Below, piece after piece: positions 1 through 11,176 of a DNA stretch of 64,000 nucleotides. The DNA is from Cryptomeria japonica (Eukaryota > Streptophyta > Pinopsida > Cupressales > Cupressaceae), in the NCBI RefSeq assembly GCF_030272615.1, contig NC_081410.1:287121957-287185956 (forward strand), in the 5' to 3' direction. A model generated the notes under the pieces. It saw only the letters and a program-made list of their open reading frames with translations. It ran no database searches and was not told the origin of the DNA. Every line of letters begins with the position of its first letter. Position 1 is the first letter of the stretch. The position numbers were made by a program, and so were the translations under genes.

Positions 1-274
1 TAGCACCCTTTGAAAGAGTGCAACTTTTTAATATTTTGGATTCAAACCAACATCTTTCGAACTAGATGCACTTGACAATGTCAAGTAATTGTTGATGGAG
101 GTAGTTGTGAGAATATGGTTTCTTGAGAAATGGTAGATAAATTAAACTTGCAATGTGAAAACATCGTCATCCCTATCATATTGCATGGTTCAAAAAAGGA
201 AATGAAGTCACTGTTTATAAGAGATGCCTAATTAAATTTTCCATAGGAAAGATCTATAAGGATGAAGTATGGTG

Positions 275-999
275 TGTTAATGCATGATAGCCTCGGTAAG
301 ATAAATGATTGAATGAGAGATAAATGAAGTCTCTCATTCAATCATCTATCCTATCGATAGACTATGATGAAGACTTCAAGCTATCGTTCCTTCATTTGAT
401 GATTATTCTTAGATTTATATACATTCAATCCTACTTGCAAATTCTGATCAATATTGGTTTCTTAATCAATACTTAAACTACCGATAATTATCGGTTATAA
501 ATATCATAGCACAGAATACCGATTGGTATCGGTTCATATTGAATCGTATGAATACCGATTGTTATCGGGTTTAGTTTATAACTATATACACCGATTGTGA
601 ACACCGATTGTTATCAGTTGACTTGCTTATAGTATACACACCGATTAGTATCGGGTGACTTACTTATGGTATACACGCCGATTAGTATCGGGTGACTTGT
701 TAAATACACCGATCAATAAATACAATGATAATTGAAAGGTGCGATCAAGTAATATCTTGATCGGTCATGTCTAATAGACATGACTGGTCAAGGTATTGCT
801 TGATCTCCCTTGCATACATATATATATCAATCGGCATTTGTGAGAAGGATATTGAAATCGATATATGCTCTTCCTCTATCTGCATCATACCAGATAATAA
901 TCAGATCCATTATTTAAGAAATAACATATACATCAAAGAAGATAACTAATCTTGAATATAACTTGCATTTTGGAAATTGAAAATCGAATAACATTTACA
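275..999 (+). mobile_element. Solo LTR, 725 bp, nested in the gypsy remnant
   Basis: The unit starts TGTTAATGCATG and ends AACATTTACA and is flanked on both sides by the 5-bp direct repeat tggtg (270-274 and 1000-1004), the standard target-site duplication of an LTR element. It interrupts the host gypsy codons for DEVWC/DVIPMDACH exactly. No internal region or second LTR is present, so it is a solo LTR left by LTR-LTR recombination. Orientation cannot be proven; plus is assumed. Confidence 0.88.
481..691. repeat. Array of palindromic CCGAT-N4-ATCGG motifs inside the solo LTR
   Basis: The 14-mer ccgatNNNNatcgg occurs at 481-494, 519-532, 555-568, 641-654 and 678-691. Imperfect copies lie at 591 and 604-617, and a half copy near 709. 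Spacing is 35-40 bp. Each copy is an inverted repeat of ccgat/atcgg and could bind a dimeric protein. This is a candidate U3 enhancer array; no factor is assigned. Confidence 0.7.
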
Positions 1000-1025
1000 T
1001 GGTGTGATGTCATTCCCATGGATGC

Positions 1026-1559
1026 ATGTCATATATTGTTGGGAGGCCATGGCAATATGATAGGAAAATTATTCATGATTGTGAGAAAAGCACATACACC
1101 TTTTGGAAGAATGTATCTAAAGTAGTTTTGTTGCCTCTTAAGGATGACGGAAAAGGTGACACTATGTTGTCTAAAACACAACTTGTCCAAGAAATGAAGG
1201 TAACAGGTTTTTGTTATGCCTTGATGATGCAAAGAGAAGAAGGTGAAGGAATACTAGAAGCAGTTCCTTTCAAGGATGTTCGAGATTTGAAATATCACAG
1301 TGCAGCTAGAAATGAAGATGAGGATGTTGCAATAGCAATGAAAGAGAATGAGGTAAAATTTAAGTTTTCCAATTTCCTTTAAGATGAAATGCATGTGGAA
1401 GAAGAGCCAAAAGTAAAAATAGTGGACAAGAAGGCAGTTTACATTCTGCAAGGTCGATATAATAGATATTTGGTACAATGGGAAGGATTATCACTAGCAG
1501 ATAGCACCTACATTACAGAGTGGGAGTTGAAGAAGTTGGATCTAGGCGAGTGGCAATAG
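1026..1559 (+). pseudogene. gypsy protease tail, linker and chromodomain (dead)
   Basis: One frame runs from GRPWQYDR through an acidic, lysine-rich linker to a stop at 1380-1382, then reopens into a chromodomain (1383-1559) with the signature RYLVQWEGL followed by a tryptophan-containing helix (ITEWELKKL). Chromodomains sit at the C-terminus of chromovirus integrases and guide insertion to marked chromatin. Here the chromodomain follows the protease-linker directly, so about 2.5 kb of pol is absent. It is probably a deletion derivative rather than a functional fusion, because stops lie on both sides. Confidence 0.75.
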
Positions 1560-1606
1560 TTTCAAGACAACTTGTAGGAGAAGCATTCTTTTCAACTAGA
1601 GGAGAA

Positions 1607-1985
1607 TGATGCAGGGGCTTCAAAAAGAGGATTTTCTGTTTTTTCCTAGATTTTAGAAAGTTGATATTTCAGTTATTTTAGATTTTAGAATATTGATTTT
1701 TTAGTTATTTTTGAACTCATGTTTGTTATTAGTTTAGAAAGTTGGCAATTTGTGTCGAAGTTATAATTTTTACATATTTAGAAGTTTCTCATTATTTTCT
1801 GGATAAGTTTGGAAATTACCAAAAAAATGGCAAGTTCTGAAAGTTGTCAAAAACTGCCAAAAAGGGTAATTTTGGATTACAATAGATTGTTATTTCTTTG
1901 GGTTGTGGAAACAGTTTTAGAGAAGAATAGTGAAGGAAAAAATTGATCCATTCTAGTGTATCTTTGTGTTTTCATTAATGGTTTC
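1607..1985 (+). mobile_element. Possible 3' LTR of the gypsy remnant
   Basis: A purine run (agaggagaa, 1598-1606) resembling a polypurine tract is followed by TGATGCAGGGG, a plausible LTR start. The stretch is AT-rich and without coding sequence. The right end is a guess at a CA near 1985, because no 5' LTR lies in the window to compare with. Confidence 0.4.
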
Positions 1986-1989
1986 ATTT

Positions 1990-2396
1990 ATGTTCTAAAT
2001 TGGCTACATCGCCCTTCCAAGCGCTTCCAAATGAATCATCGCTCACTGCTACCCAGCCCCAAATAATCTTTGCAGCATGGCTCTCTGCCTTCCAATAGAC
2101 ATTGGTGTGTGCTTGCTCTTTCCTCCACATAAGGTCCAAAATTAAACTATAACAAAATCCTAAAACTCCAAGGACTTCGTGCTCCACATATCTTCAAACT
2201 AATGATTTCCACAACATGTGCCCACAAAGCATATTGAATTTGTCACAAATATTGCTCCCAAGAGCACCACATAAACCCTCGTGAAGAAAAGACTAACTCA
2301 ATATCAGACCCAACCATAGAATTACATCAGAAACACATTCCTTTTTCCCTCCTTCCTCCTAAGCCCCTTCACGCCCCTGCCCCTGCCCCCCTCTCT
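1990..2396. other. No gene recognised
   Basis: A 67-codon minus-strand frame lies here, but it has no recognisable motif and no splice context. I see nothing else in this stretch. Confidence 0.4.
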
Positions 2397-2480
2397 ATTT
2401 TGTGATGTGTGTGTATGTGTCTATCTATGTGTCTGTGTTTGTCTATGTCTGTGTGCCTATTGATGTGTCATGTGTCTATG
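2397..2480. repeat. TG-rich degenerate repeat, left part
   Basis: Degenerate (TG)n/(TGTC)n sequence, interrupted at 2481 by the inserted element and continuing from 3478. Confidence 0.75.
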
Positions 2481-3477
2481 TGTAATGTCCCCACTTTGAA
2501 ATAGAATTTAATAATAAATAATAATAATAAAATTAAAATATAAAAGAATTAAATTTAAAAATTAAATTAAAATATAATTAAAAATATTAAAATTTAATTA
2601 AGTTAATGAATGGACAAAAGATACGAAATGAAAAGTTGTGAGTCCCTCAAACATGAGATATAAAGAGGAGAGTAGCCTTCCAGCAGTTGGAACTTCTGAA
2701 AGAGATTCAATATCCCTAGCAGATTACAGCATAAAAAGGAAGTATCTTTCTATAGGACAGGTACAGCGACCCCAAGAAGGATCGGTCCCATTTGTCACAG
2801 CAGAACTATACTTATTCCAGAATTACTACTAACAGTTATTGAGACTGGTAAATTAGATATCACTGTCATTTATTGCATTACATGTCTACATGTTATTTCT
2901 GCATATGTGAGAATGCATGAATTTATGATAAAATATGAAACATGATAAGTGACTGAAAACCACCTTGTAGGAAGGGGCCTGGGGTGTAAGCAAAAAAGGA
3001 TGTACTAGGCTGGTAAGAAGCTGTTCTAAAGTGGATCAAGAGGGTCCCTAGAACCAGAGGGCACTTACCTAGAGGGCCAAGTATTCCACTTATGACCCCT
3101 GCCCAATCCCACAAGGTGGCAAGCGTATTTAGGAAGATGAGATGTCTATGAGGAATGCTGATACAAACCACCAAGGGAGAGGGCTGTGGTAGACAATCCT
3201 CTTAGGCTTGGTATAGAAAAGTGCTTCAGGCGGACCCTTCATGTACCTTCTCTTAACTTCAATATGCTTACATGTTTATGAATATGAGAAATTATCTAAA
3301 TATTAAATATATCTAAGCGTATATCTGCATATGTTGTTTCAATTATGATTGCAGGTTTCAGACCTTGGACTGCACCATTTAAAGATATTTATTTGGTAAG
3401 ATGTCATCCTGACATTAATTGGTTGCAAATGTGATCTTAGGGTGAATTCGATGGCAATATAGTAAGGGGACATTACA
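2481..3477 (+). mobile_element. LTR-like element with 12-bp inverted ends
   Basis: The 997-bp unit begins TGTAATGTCCCC and ends with its exact complement, GGGGACATTACA. It splits a TG-rich simple repeat. A TATA-like motif (gatataaagagg) near 2658 and the absence of coding sequence suggest a solo LTR. The same start, TGTAATGTCCCC, heads LTRs at 28916 and 37257. No clear 5-bp target duplication is visible (ctatg against cagtg), though the flanks are low-complexity and may have drifted. A non-autonomous DNA element is the alternative. Confidence 0.6.
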
Positions 3478-3930
3478 CAGTGTCTGTGTCTGTATGTGTC
3501 TATATGTAAGTTTATAGGACAACCTTGCATTTCAAACAACATTTGTCAAGAATGATGTCTTGTCCTTAAATGTGAGGCTTATGTGTCTGTGTCTGTATGC
3601 ATATTTATGTGTCTTGTGTCTGTGTGTCTGTGTGCCTATTTATGTGTCTTGTGTCTGTGTCTCCGAGTCTATGCGTCTGTGTCTGTGTGTGTCTATTACA
3701 TAAGTTTATAGGACAACCTTGCATTTCAAACATATGTCAAGCATTATGTCTGCTCCCTAAATGTACTGCCTTCCAGATCAGAATACGAACTTTCTTTCCA
3801 AGATCTGTATGTCTGCTTACATGTGTTTAGTGTGTGTGTGTCTGTCTGTGTCTGTGTCTTTGTGTGTGTTTGTCTATGTCTATGTTTCTGTGCCTTTCTG
3901 TATATTATGTTTCTGTGCCAGATCTTTCTC
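3478..3930. repeat. TG-rich repeat with a 194-bp offset duplication
   Basis: Degenerate tgtctgtgtctg repeats contain two copies of an embedded unique block (taagtttataggacaacc, at 3507 and 3701), offset by 194 bp. This shows a tandem duplication of the repeat plus the block. Confidence 0.7.
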
Positions 3931-5229
3931 AACATGTGCCACCTTCCCCAACCTAAGTCATGTAGGTGATAGTGTCAAGGAATGTATGCTTCCTATCCTA
4001 GGTTAGAAAGAAGTTGAAACCAAGAGTAGGAAATTCAAGTAAATCCCCTGAATCCTGGTTAAACAAAAAAATTGTGGAGCAGGGTTTGGACGCTATTGCA
4101 CACTGATTATGATTCTGCATTGTAATGACTTACAGGTGTAACTTACTCTACGGATTGATACATTCTTTGGAAAAGATTATCTTTAAAAAATTATCAACAC
4201 GTGCTATATGGCTGCTGGATTTTCTGGATATCTTAAAGGTTTGTATAGCAGGTACATCTAGAGAAAGGAAGGGGATTTTTGAATCTAGCTTAGTGGATAA
4301 TTTGGCTTGTATGTCTGTCATTGAAAGCCATGACTATGGATAGTCAGAAAACAATAGGAAGGACAGAAAAAAAAAAATCTAAAACTAGTGAAGAGTGCTG
4401 GTAAAGGAATCAAGAAATCCTTTTGTATGAAAAGCTGCCCTCAATTGGATATTAGGAGTTGCATGGAACAGCTTCAATGAAGTGAATATGTATTGACACC
4501 AATAGGGTTGGTTACAAGCAGAGAAATACCTGTTTGAAAACCTAAATTGGAGAAGCAAAAAGATGGTACCATGCATGCTGCTTTAGTTTCAAATAAATCA
4601 ACATGCAAACATGGCCCTACCAGAATGCACAAGAGAAGAGTACATATCTTTCGTGTATAAGGTTTAATAGAGAATGAATAAAGTTCCAAAGAGACATATT
4701 GAGAATCACAAAGATCCAAACAAAAATGAGAAACTACCATGGTCCCATATCATGCTGATAAAGAATAATTTATAACAGTGAACAGTAATACCTAAGTAAA
4801 CCAGAAAGAAATTTCTGGAAAGGCAGAAAGTGTGAGGTGTCAATAAAAAATCTGCCAGGATAAGAAAATTAACTCATTTAGAGAGGGCTTCCTTTATTTT
4901 ATAATAACCAAATGTGCATAGAAATGGGTTGACTTAGCTGTTTTTTGGTGAATCAAAAAACTTTGGCTATAATCTTCTATTTCCGAAGCATGCAAAGGTT
5001 ACACGAAAAGCATTCAATACAAAGAGCCACAAAATTGACAATATTAAGGATAATGACTTACCGTTTGATGGTATGAACTAATCACGATTTAAAGGCTCAG
5101 GCTAACCATACACAAGGATACACAATCAACATATCCTCAATGGTATGAGTCTGAATCCATCAAATACTTGCAAACCAAAAAGATCTATCTAAATTGTTGA
5201 AGAAAACCATGCAAACAGACTAAAACCAA
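3931..5229. other. No gene recognised
   Basis: AT-rich sequence with short open frames on both strands and no recognisable domain, splice-supported exon or element end. It would lie downstream of host exon 6 and might still hide a small exon. Confidence 0.4.
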
Positions 5230-6179
5230 GATGATAAACACCAAATCAATGTCCATTATATTGATTCTAGCTTCCTATTACAATAATTTCTGCAGCATTT
5301 CTATGCTACTACTATAATTTAACCTTCTACAAAACTCTAACCTATTCTAACTGAAATCTAACAATCTAACTGCCTAAAAATATAACCCTTTACAAAAGAA
5401 AGGCCTTTGCCTTTTCTAGATTTTACAATTCAAACCGGTGGCCAGGATTGACTGCATCCAAGGGACCTGATCTGTGTCCCCTTACTTTGAATTCATTAGA
5501 CGGGGCCCACAGGCAGCTCTCTTTTTACAATAAACAATTTCAGTTCTTTAAACTGAATTTCAGGAATTAAACCCAGTTGTGCATCCTTCTGAGAATGCAC
5601 ATTTTGAGTGTTCCTGCTTGTTCTTTGTCTTCGGTCTTGAGGGTGGATTTCGTCTTGAGGTTTGGTGATGGCACGCTTCCCCATGCTTTGTCGCTTCGAC
5701 CTTGCGCCTTGCAGCACGTTCCTCATTCTTGCTTCCTAGCGTCGCTCGCGATCGCGTCTCCAATTTGCACTTCAGGTTGCCATCAATCTGCGAACAATGA
5801 ATTCCACTTTTAATAATCATTTTGAAAGATTAAATAAATTAATTTAACAATAATATTATTTTTAAACGATGTAGGGACCGGGTTTGTGAGCCTTTGTCTA
5901 ATGTTTCGGGCTTAGAGGCCGATTTTAGCCTTTTTAATTTCGGCCTAAAAGAAACTTTTGAGAATTTTGACTCACTATTCGCGATTTTTACATGGTCTCC
6001 ATTTCGGCTTACAAGCAACTTTTGTGAGCTTATATGCTTTCGACACAAAAGGCAATTTTGTGAGTTCGAATTGATGACTTTGAAAATCGGCCTCTAAGCG
6101 CTTTTTGCACGATTTTCACCTTCATTGTTTTGAATTTCGATCTTGCCGACTGATTTGCCCCTTATTGTCTCTCATTTTG

Positions 6180-6365
6180 GGTTAAGAAGCCGATTTTGGT
6201 GAACTTTCTATCATTTTGACCCTTTAGGCCAATTTTAGAGAAACAACCTTGCAATTTGGGTCATTAGGCCGATTTTCGAGATTTATGACTTTGCATTATG
6301 GCCATTTAAGCCGATTTTGGTAAATGGAGCTCTCATTTTGGCCATTTAGGCCGATTTTGGCTTGG
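6180..6365. repeat. 40-bp minisatellite built on aggccgatttt
   Basis: The core agRccRatttt recurs at about 6187, 6226, 6266, 6308 and 6348, a spacing of 39-42 bp. More diverged copies reach back to about 5925. Cores are usually preceded by catttt and a pyrimidine-rich spacer. Confidence 0.7.
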
Positions 6366-6631
6366 AAAGGGACTTGACTTGGATTTTCGGCCTAGGAGAA
6401 ACGTCCTTATATCTCGCAATTTGGCCTTTTAGGTCAAATTTATAGACTTAATTTTAAATAATTTACTCCCAAGTTTTCTTGCTCTGCCAATATTCGCGAT
6501 TTTACCTTAAGGCTCCTTATTCATCTTCCCTTTGCGAATAGAATCGCGATCGACTCTCAGGTTATGGAATCTCCAGGACTTAGGTCTCAAACCTAGCTCA
6601 ATCACAAGTAGGATCATCCCCCTAACGCTCC

Positions 6632-6690
6632 AACCTCATCAATGTTGCATCTTCTCTCTGCGAATCTACCAAAATTTTGCTACTAGGGAC
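6632..6690. repeat. 59-bp direct repeat flanking the copia element, left copy
   Basis: Identical over 59 bp to 11572-11630. Its last base abuts the LTR terminus TGTTAGGG. See the right copy and the finding on atypical integration. Confidence 0.95.
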
Positions 6691-7089
6691 TGTTAGGGTT
6701 TCAAGCAGATCCGAAGCAAATATGAACTAACAATTATATGCAGATTTAAATACAAAAGATAAAGGAATAAAATAGAACACAGATAACACAGAGATTTAAC
6801 GTGGTTCACCCAGAATGGGTTACGTCCACCATACACAGCCGTCCAATCTTTCTTATTATCCAACAAAAATAGTACATCAACATTACAATGCCTTAAGCAT
6901 CCCAGCCGCTTATAACATGCATTTTTAGGGCAACAAACAAAGTCGGCCTTTTTAGGGTTTTATTACAATGTCGGTTTTCATCAACAAAAAAACGGCAAGG
7001 ATACGTGCTGAGTGTACAGTACTTTGCGGATCAGTCGCCACATATCAACAATCTCCCACTTGGAGACTGATCAGGCTCCACACCGAACA
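6691..7089 (-). repeat. Copia 3' LTR (399 bp)
   Basis: On the minus strand it starts TGTTCGGTGTGG and ends GAAACCCTAACA. The right copy retains the outer 38 bases (7051-7089 equivalent), so the LTR start is set by the outer of two polypurine tracts. Contains no coding sequence. Confidence 0.88.
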
Positions 7090-7125
7090 ATCTCCCACTT
7101 GGAGACTGAAACTACACGACACCAC
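7053..7125 (-). other. Duplicated copia polypurine tract
   Basis: The minus strand carries AAGTGGGAGAT twice, about 39 bp apart, each preceded by cagtctcc. The outer one (near 7090-7100) directly precedes the LTR as defined by the far end of the element. The inner one lies within the LTR. Confidence 0.8.
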
Positions 7126-7189
7126 TATACATGCAACATCCGCTGGAAAAAAAAACACTAAGACTCGACTGGTATACATTCCACAATTA

Positions 7190-10100
7190 TCAATCAAGAA
7201 GACCAACAGAAACTGATGAAGAAATCAGCTTCTCCTGTGGAACTGCCTTCGTGAACATATCGGCAGGACTCTCGCTTGTGTGAATCTTCTCAAGCCGTAA
7301 CTGACCCTCCTCCAAAACAGTCCGGATTAAGTGGTACCTGAGCTGAATGTGCTTTGTCCTTGAATGAAAAGCAGAGTTCTTCGCAAGATGAATGGCACTC
7401 TGGCTATCAGTATACAATAGGCGATCCTCCTGTGTCCGACCCAATTCCTCCAGAAAACATTGTAACCAAATCATCTCCTTGCTGGCTTCTATAGTAGCAA
7501 CATACTCAGCTTCAGTGGTTGAAAGTGCAAAAACCTTTTGCAGCCTAGAAATCCAACTGACTGCAGTTCCCCCTATAGTAAAAACATACCCTGTAGTGCT
7601 CCTTAGTGAATCAATATCACCTGCCAGATCAAAGTCAACAAATCCACTCAGAGCAGCATTAGATCCTTTGAAACATAATGCCTTCGTAGTGGTTCCTTTC
7701 AAATACCGAAAGATCCATTTCACAGCATTCCAATGTTCCATACCCGAATTACTCATAAACCTGCTCACAACTCCCACTGCATGTGCAATATCTGGCCTTG
7801 TGCATACCATTGCATACATCAGACTGCCAACAGCTGATGAATACGGGATGTTAGACATTTTATTTACCTCTTCCTGTGCCTTTGGGCACATCTCCTTAGT
7901 CAATTTGAAATGACTAGCCAAAAGTGTACTAACTGCTTTTGCATCCTGCATGTTAAATCTTTTCAACACCTTCTTTATATACTCACTTTGGGACAAATTC
8001 AAGGTTCTATTTTTTCTGTCTCATGTAATCCTCATACCCAGAATTTGCTTAGATGCACCCAAATCCTTCATAGCAAATGACTTGGCTAATTTATGTTTAA
8101 GATCATTTATGTGTTCCATGTTAGACCCAGCAACAAGCATGTCATCAACATAAAGCAACAGGATAATATAACTGCCATTATCCAATCTCTTAAAATATAC
8201 ACAATGATCAGAATGACATCTATGATAACCGTGTTCAGCCATGAAGCTATCAAATTTTAAATACCATTGTCGGGGTGCTTGCTTTAGGCCATACAAACTT
8301 TTCTTCAACCTGCACACCAAGTTCTCCTTACCTTTGACCTCATATCCCTGTGGTTGCAACATGTAAATTTCCTCCTCCAAATTTCCACGGAAAAAAGTTG
8401 TTTTCACATCTAATTGTTCAAGATGTAAATCATCTGCAGCCACAAGACTAAGTACAGTTCTAATTGAAGTCATTTTTACAACTGGAGAAAATATTTCATC
8501 ATAATCTATACCCTTTTTCTGTGCAAAACCTTTTACCACAAGTCTAGCCTTATATCTTTTCTGACCTCCTTCCTCCTCCTTTAGCCGATAAACCCATTTG
8601 TTAGGCAAGGCTTTTTTTTCTGCAGGTAAAGGGACTAAGTCCCAAGTCTTATTTTTCATCAAGGAGTCCATCTCCTCTTTCATGCCTAGCTCCCACTGTT
8701 GTTTGGCATCCACTTGCATTGCTTCTTCATATTCTTCTGGTTCACCAGAATCAGTTAATAATATAGAATACAAAGACGAAGAAAATCTTTCAGGGGGTCT
8801 ACTTGACCTCGTAGAACGTCTAACACTTGCAGGAGTTTGTGGGACATTCTATTGTTGCTGAGCATCCAGTACCTATGGCATTTCATTTTCAAGAATCTCA
8901 TCCAACACCACATATTCTTGTTTTTCCTGTTCATGCTTCTTTTCTTGCATTTGTTTTTTATACATAACCTTCTCATTGAATATAACATCTCTATTTCTAG
9001 TTATTTTCTTATTTTCAAAATCCCATAACCGATAGCCATATTCATCTATCCCATATCCAATGAAGGTACATTTATAAGATTTAGCATCAAGCTTGGTTCT
9101 ATTTTCTTTATCAACATGGACAAAAGCTTCACAACCAAAGGTTTTCAAAAAAGAATAATTTACCTTTTTACCAATCCATGCCTCCTCTGGAATACCACCA
9201 TCCAAAGGGGTTGAAGGTCCTCTATTTATCAAATAGACAGCAGCATATACAGCATCTACCCAAAAATGTAAGGGCAATCCAGCATGCAATCTCATGCTCC
9301 TCACGCGTTCCATGATAGTCCTATTCATTCTCTCTGACACACCATTTTCCTGTGGAGTTCCTGGAACTGTCTTCTACTTTCGAATCCCATTTAAGGAGCA
9401 GTAATCTTCAAATGCTTTGCTGCAATACTCACCTCCATTATCCGATCTGAGACACTTCAACTTATTTCCTGTCTCATTCTCAACCAAAGCTTTCCATTTC
9501 TTAAAAGTTTCAAAAACATCTGATTTTTGTTTCAGGATATATACCCATGTTTTTCTGGTTGAGTCATCAATAAAAATAACATAATAACAAGAGCCACCAA
9601 GAGATGATACCTGAGCCGATCCCCATACATCTAAATGCACAAGCTCTGACTTCTCACTCTTGTTCTCTTTCCCAAACTTGAGAAATCTGACTCTTTTCTG
9701 TTTGCCATAAACACAGCTTTCACAGAACTCTAAATCAATCTTCTTTAGTCCTGGCAATAGATTTTTGGAGTGAAGGATTTTCATCCCTTTTTCACTCATG
9801 TGCCCAAGCCTATGGTGCCACATTATCGAATCTGTTCTTGCAACATCTATTGTTGTTGTCCCTGCAATAACTTTATCTGTAGCAGCTAAGGTAGAGTAAG
9901 TGTTACCAGTACACAGATATAATGTGCCTACCTTCGCACCTTTAGCTACTACTAATGATCCTTTAGTGACCTTCCAGATACTGTCTGAGAAGGTAACTAT
10001 GCAACCTTCACTACCTAGTTGCCCTGCAGAAATTAAATTTCTTCTTAAGTTAGGAACATGTCTTACCTCCTACAAAAACCAGTCATTACCATTCTGCAAC

Positions 10101-11056
10101 TTGATCTTTATCTTTCCTTTTCCAACAATTTGACAGGGCTCGTCATCACCCAAATATACCTGTCCAAAATCACTTTGAACATAATCTAGAAAATATTTTC
10201 TATGGGGTGTAGCATGAAATGAAGCCCCAGAATCTATTACCCAGGAATCATTAACATTATCCAAACATAAGATTAAAGCATCTTGTAAAGTATTACTTGC
10301 AATATTAGCTTCCTTACTGTCGTTTTCATTTTTATCTCCTTCTTTGTTTTTCCGAGACCAACAGTCTTTCTTTAGATGACCAGGCTTTCCGCAGTACCAG
10401 CAATCTTTTTTTCCTCTAGATTGAGAGCGTCATTTCTTTGACTTCCCTCGTGACTTCTCATTCCAAGGGCCTTTTCCTCTTTCCTTTGATCTTCCTCTAT
10501 TCTCCACATTCAAAACACTACTTGATGATGTTGGAGTCTCACCTGTGCTTTTCCTCCGCATTTCCTCGCTTAGGATAACACCAACAATATCATCAAATAC
10601 CAAAGTATTTTTTCCGGAGACAGAGTTACTTACAGCCATAACCAAGCTATTCCAGCTTTCTGGCAAAGAACATAAAATCAAGAGAGCCCTAACCTCTTCT
10701 GCAAAAGTAATTTTTATCGAAGACAATTGACTGGTAATTGTATTAAATTCATTTAAGTGCTCTGCTACAGATCCTCCCTCACTCATTTTCAAATTAAACA
10801 AACGCTTCATAAGAAATACCTTATTCGAAGCCAAGGGTTTCTCATACAACTTAGCCAATGTCGCCATCAAATCTACAGCCATTTTTGCTTCTGTTATATT
10901 GAAAGCTACAAACGGTGCAAGGCACAATAGAATGGATCCCAGTGCCTTTCTATCTAAAATGTCCCATTCTTCATCTGACATTGTGGTCGCTTTCTTTGCT
11001 TTTCCTTCTAATGGCCGCCACAAATCCTTTTGATACAGGTAATCCTCCATCTGCAT
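7190..11056 (-). pseudogene. Copia gag-pol polyprotein, five in-frame stops
   Basis: All segments lie in one frame with no frameshift. Gag (11056-10433) has a UBN2-type capsid region; a zinc knuckle CWYCGKPGHLKKDC lies at 10359-10405. The protease has DSGAS (10221-10235). Integrase shows WHHRLGH and CESC of the HHCC domain near 9820-9710, then the LDVWG, SDNGGEY and QENGVSERMNRT acidic sites. RT carries LYVDDM near 8140-8155 and KSLYGLKQAPRQW. RNase H has TEAEY and YTDSQSAI. Stops are at 10430, 10070, 9374, 8873 and 8021. Four of these could be single C-to-T changes from CGA or CAG; the one at 10070 more likely replaces a lysine codon. The element is recently dead and cannot make an intact polyprotein. 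Domain order and length match TNT1-like elements. Confidence 0.9.
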
Positions 11057-11162
11057 TTTCCATAACTGATAATTCTAACCGTTAAACTTTTTGACCTTGA
11101 ATTTGGAATCCTCCATTGCTCCCACTCAAATCTAAAAGTCCTGCCAATTTACAGAAAACCTC

Positions 11163-11174
11163 GCTCTGATACCA
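11163..11174 (-). other. Copia primer-binding site
   Basis: The minus strand reads TGGTATCAGAGC, complementary to the 3' end of plant initiator methionine tRNA. It lies two bases inside the 5' LTR. Confidence 0.92.
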
Positions 11175-11176
11175 AT

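Larger units (their letters stand above)
1..1606 (+). mobile_element. Ty3/gypsy (chromovirus-type) remnant, internally deleted
   Basis: Bases 1-274 read, with frame breaks, as a retropepsin region: IVDGGSCENMVS, the local form of the D-[TG]-G catalytic loop. From 1000 the same protein resumes (VIPMDACH, GRPWQYDR), a conserved block after the protease in plant gypsy elements. The two halves are separated only by the solo LTR at 275-999. After about 120 codons of linker the reading goes straight to a chromodomain at 1383-1559, so reverse transcriptase, RNase H and integrase are missing. Several stops and a one-base indel near 1035-1050 show it is dead. Family assignment is firm; the lineage (chromovirus) rests on the chromodomain. 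Confidence 0.82.
5230..6690. mobile_element. Unclassified LTR-like repeat, left part
   Basis: Comparatively GC-rich, non-coding DNA containing a 40-bp minisatellite. It breaks at 6690 at the copia insertion and resumes at 11631. Its composition resembles a long LTR, but I could not identify both ends, a primer-binding site or a polypurine tract. Confidence 0.35.

Noticed and set aside
1984-2187. 67-codon minus frame
   Set aside because: No domain, no splice context and no repeat partner found by eye.
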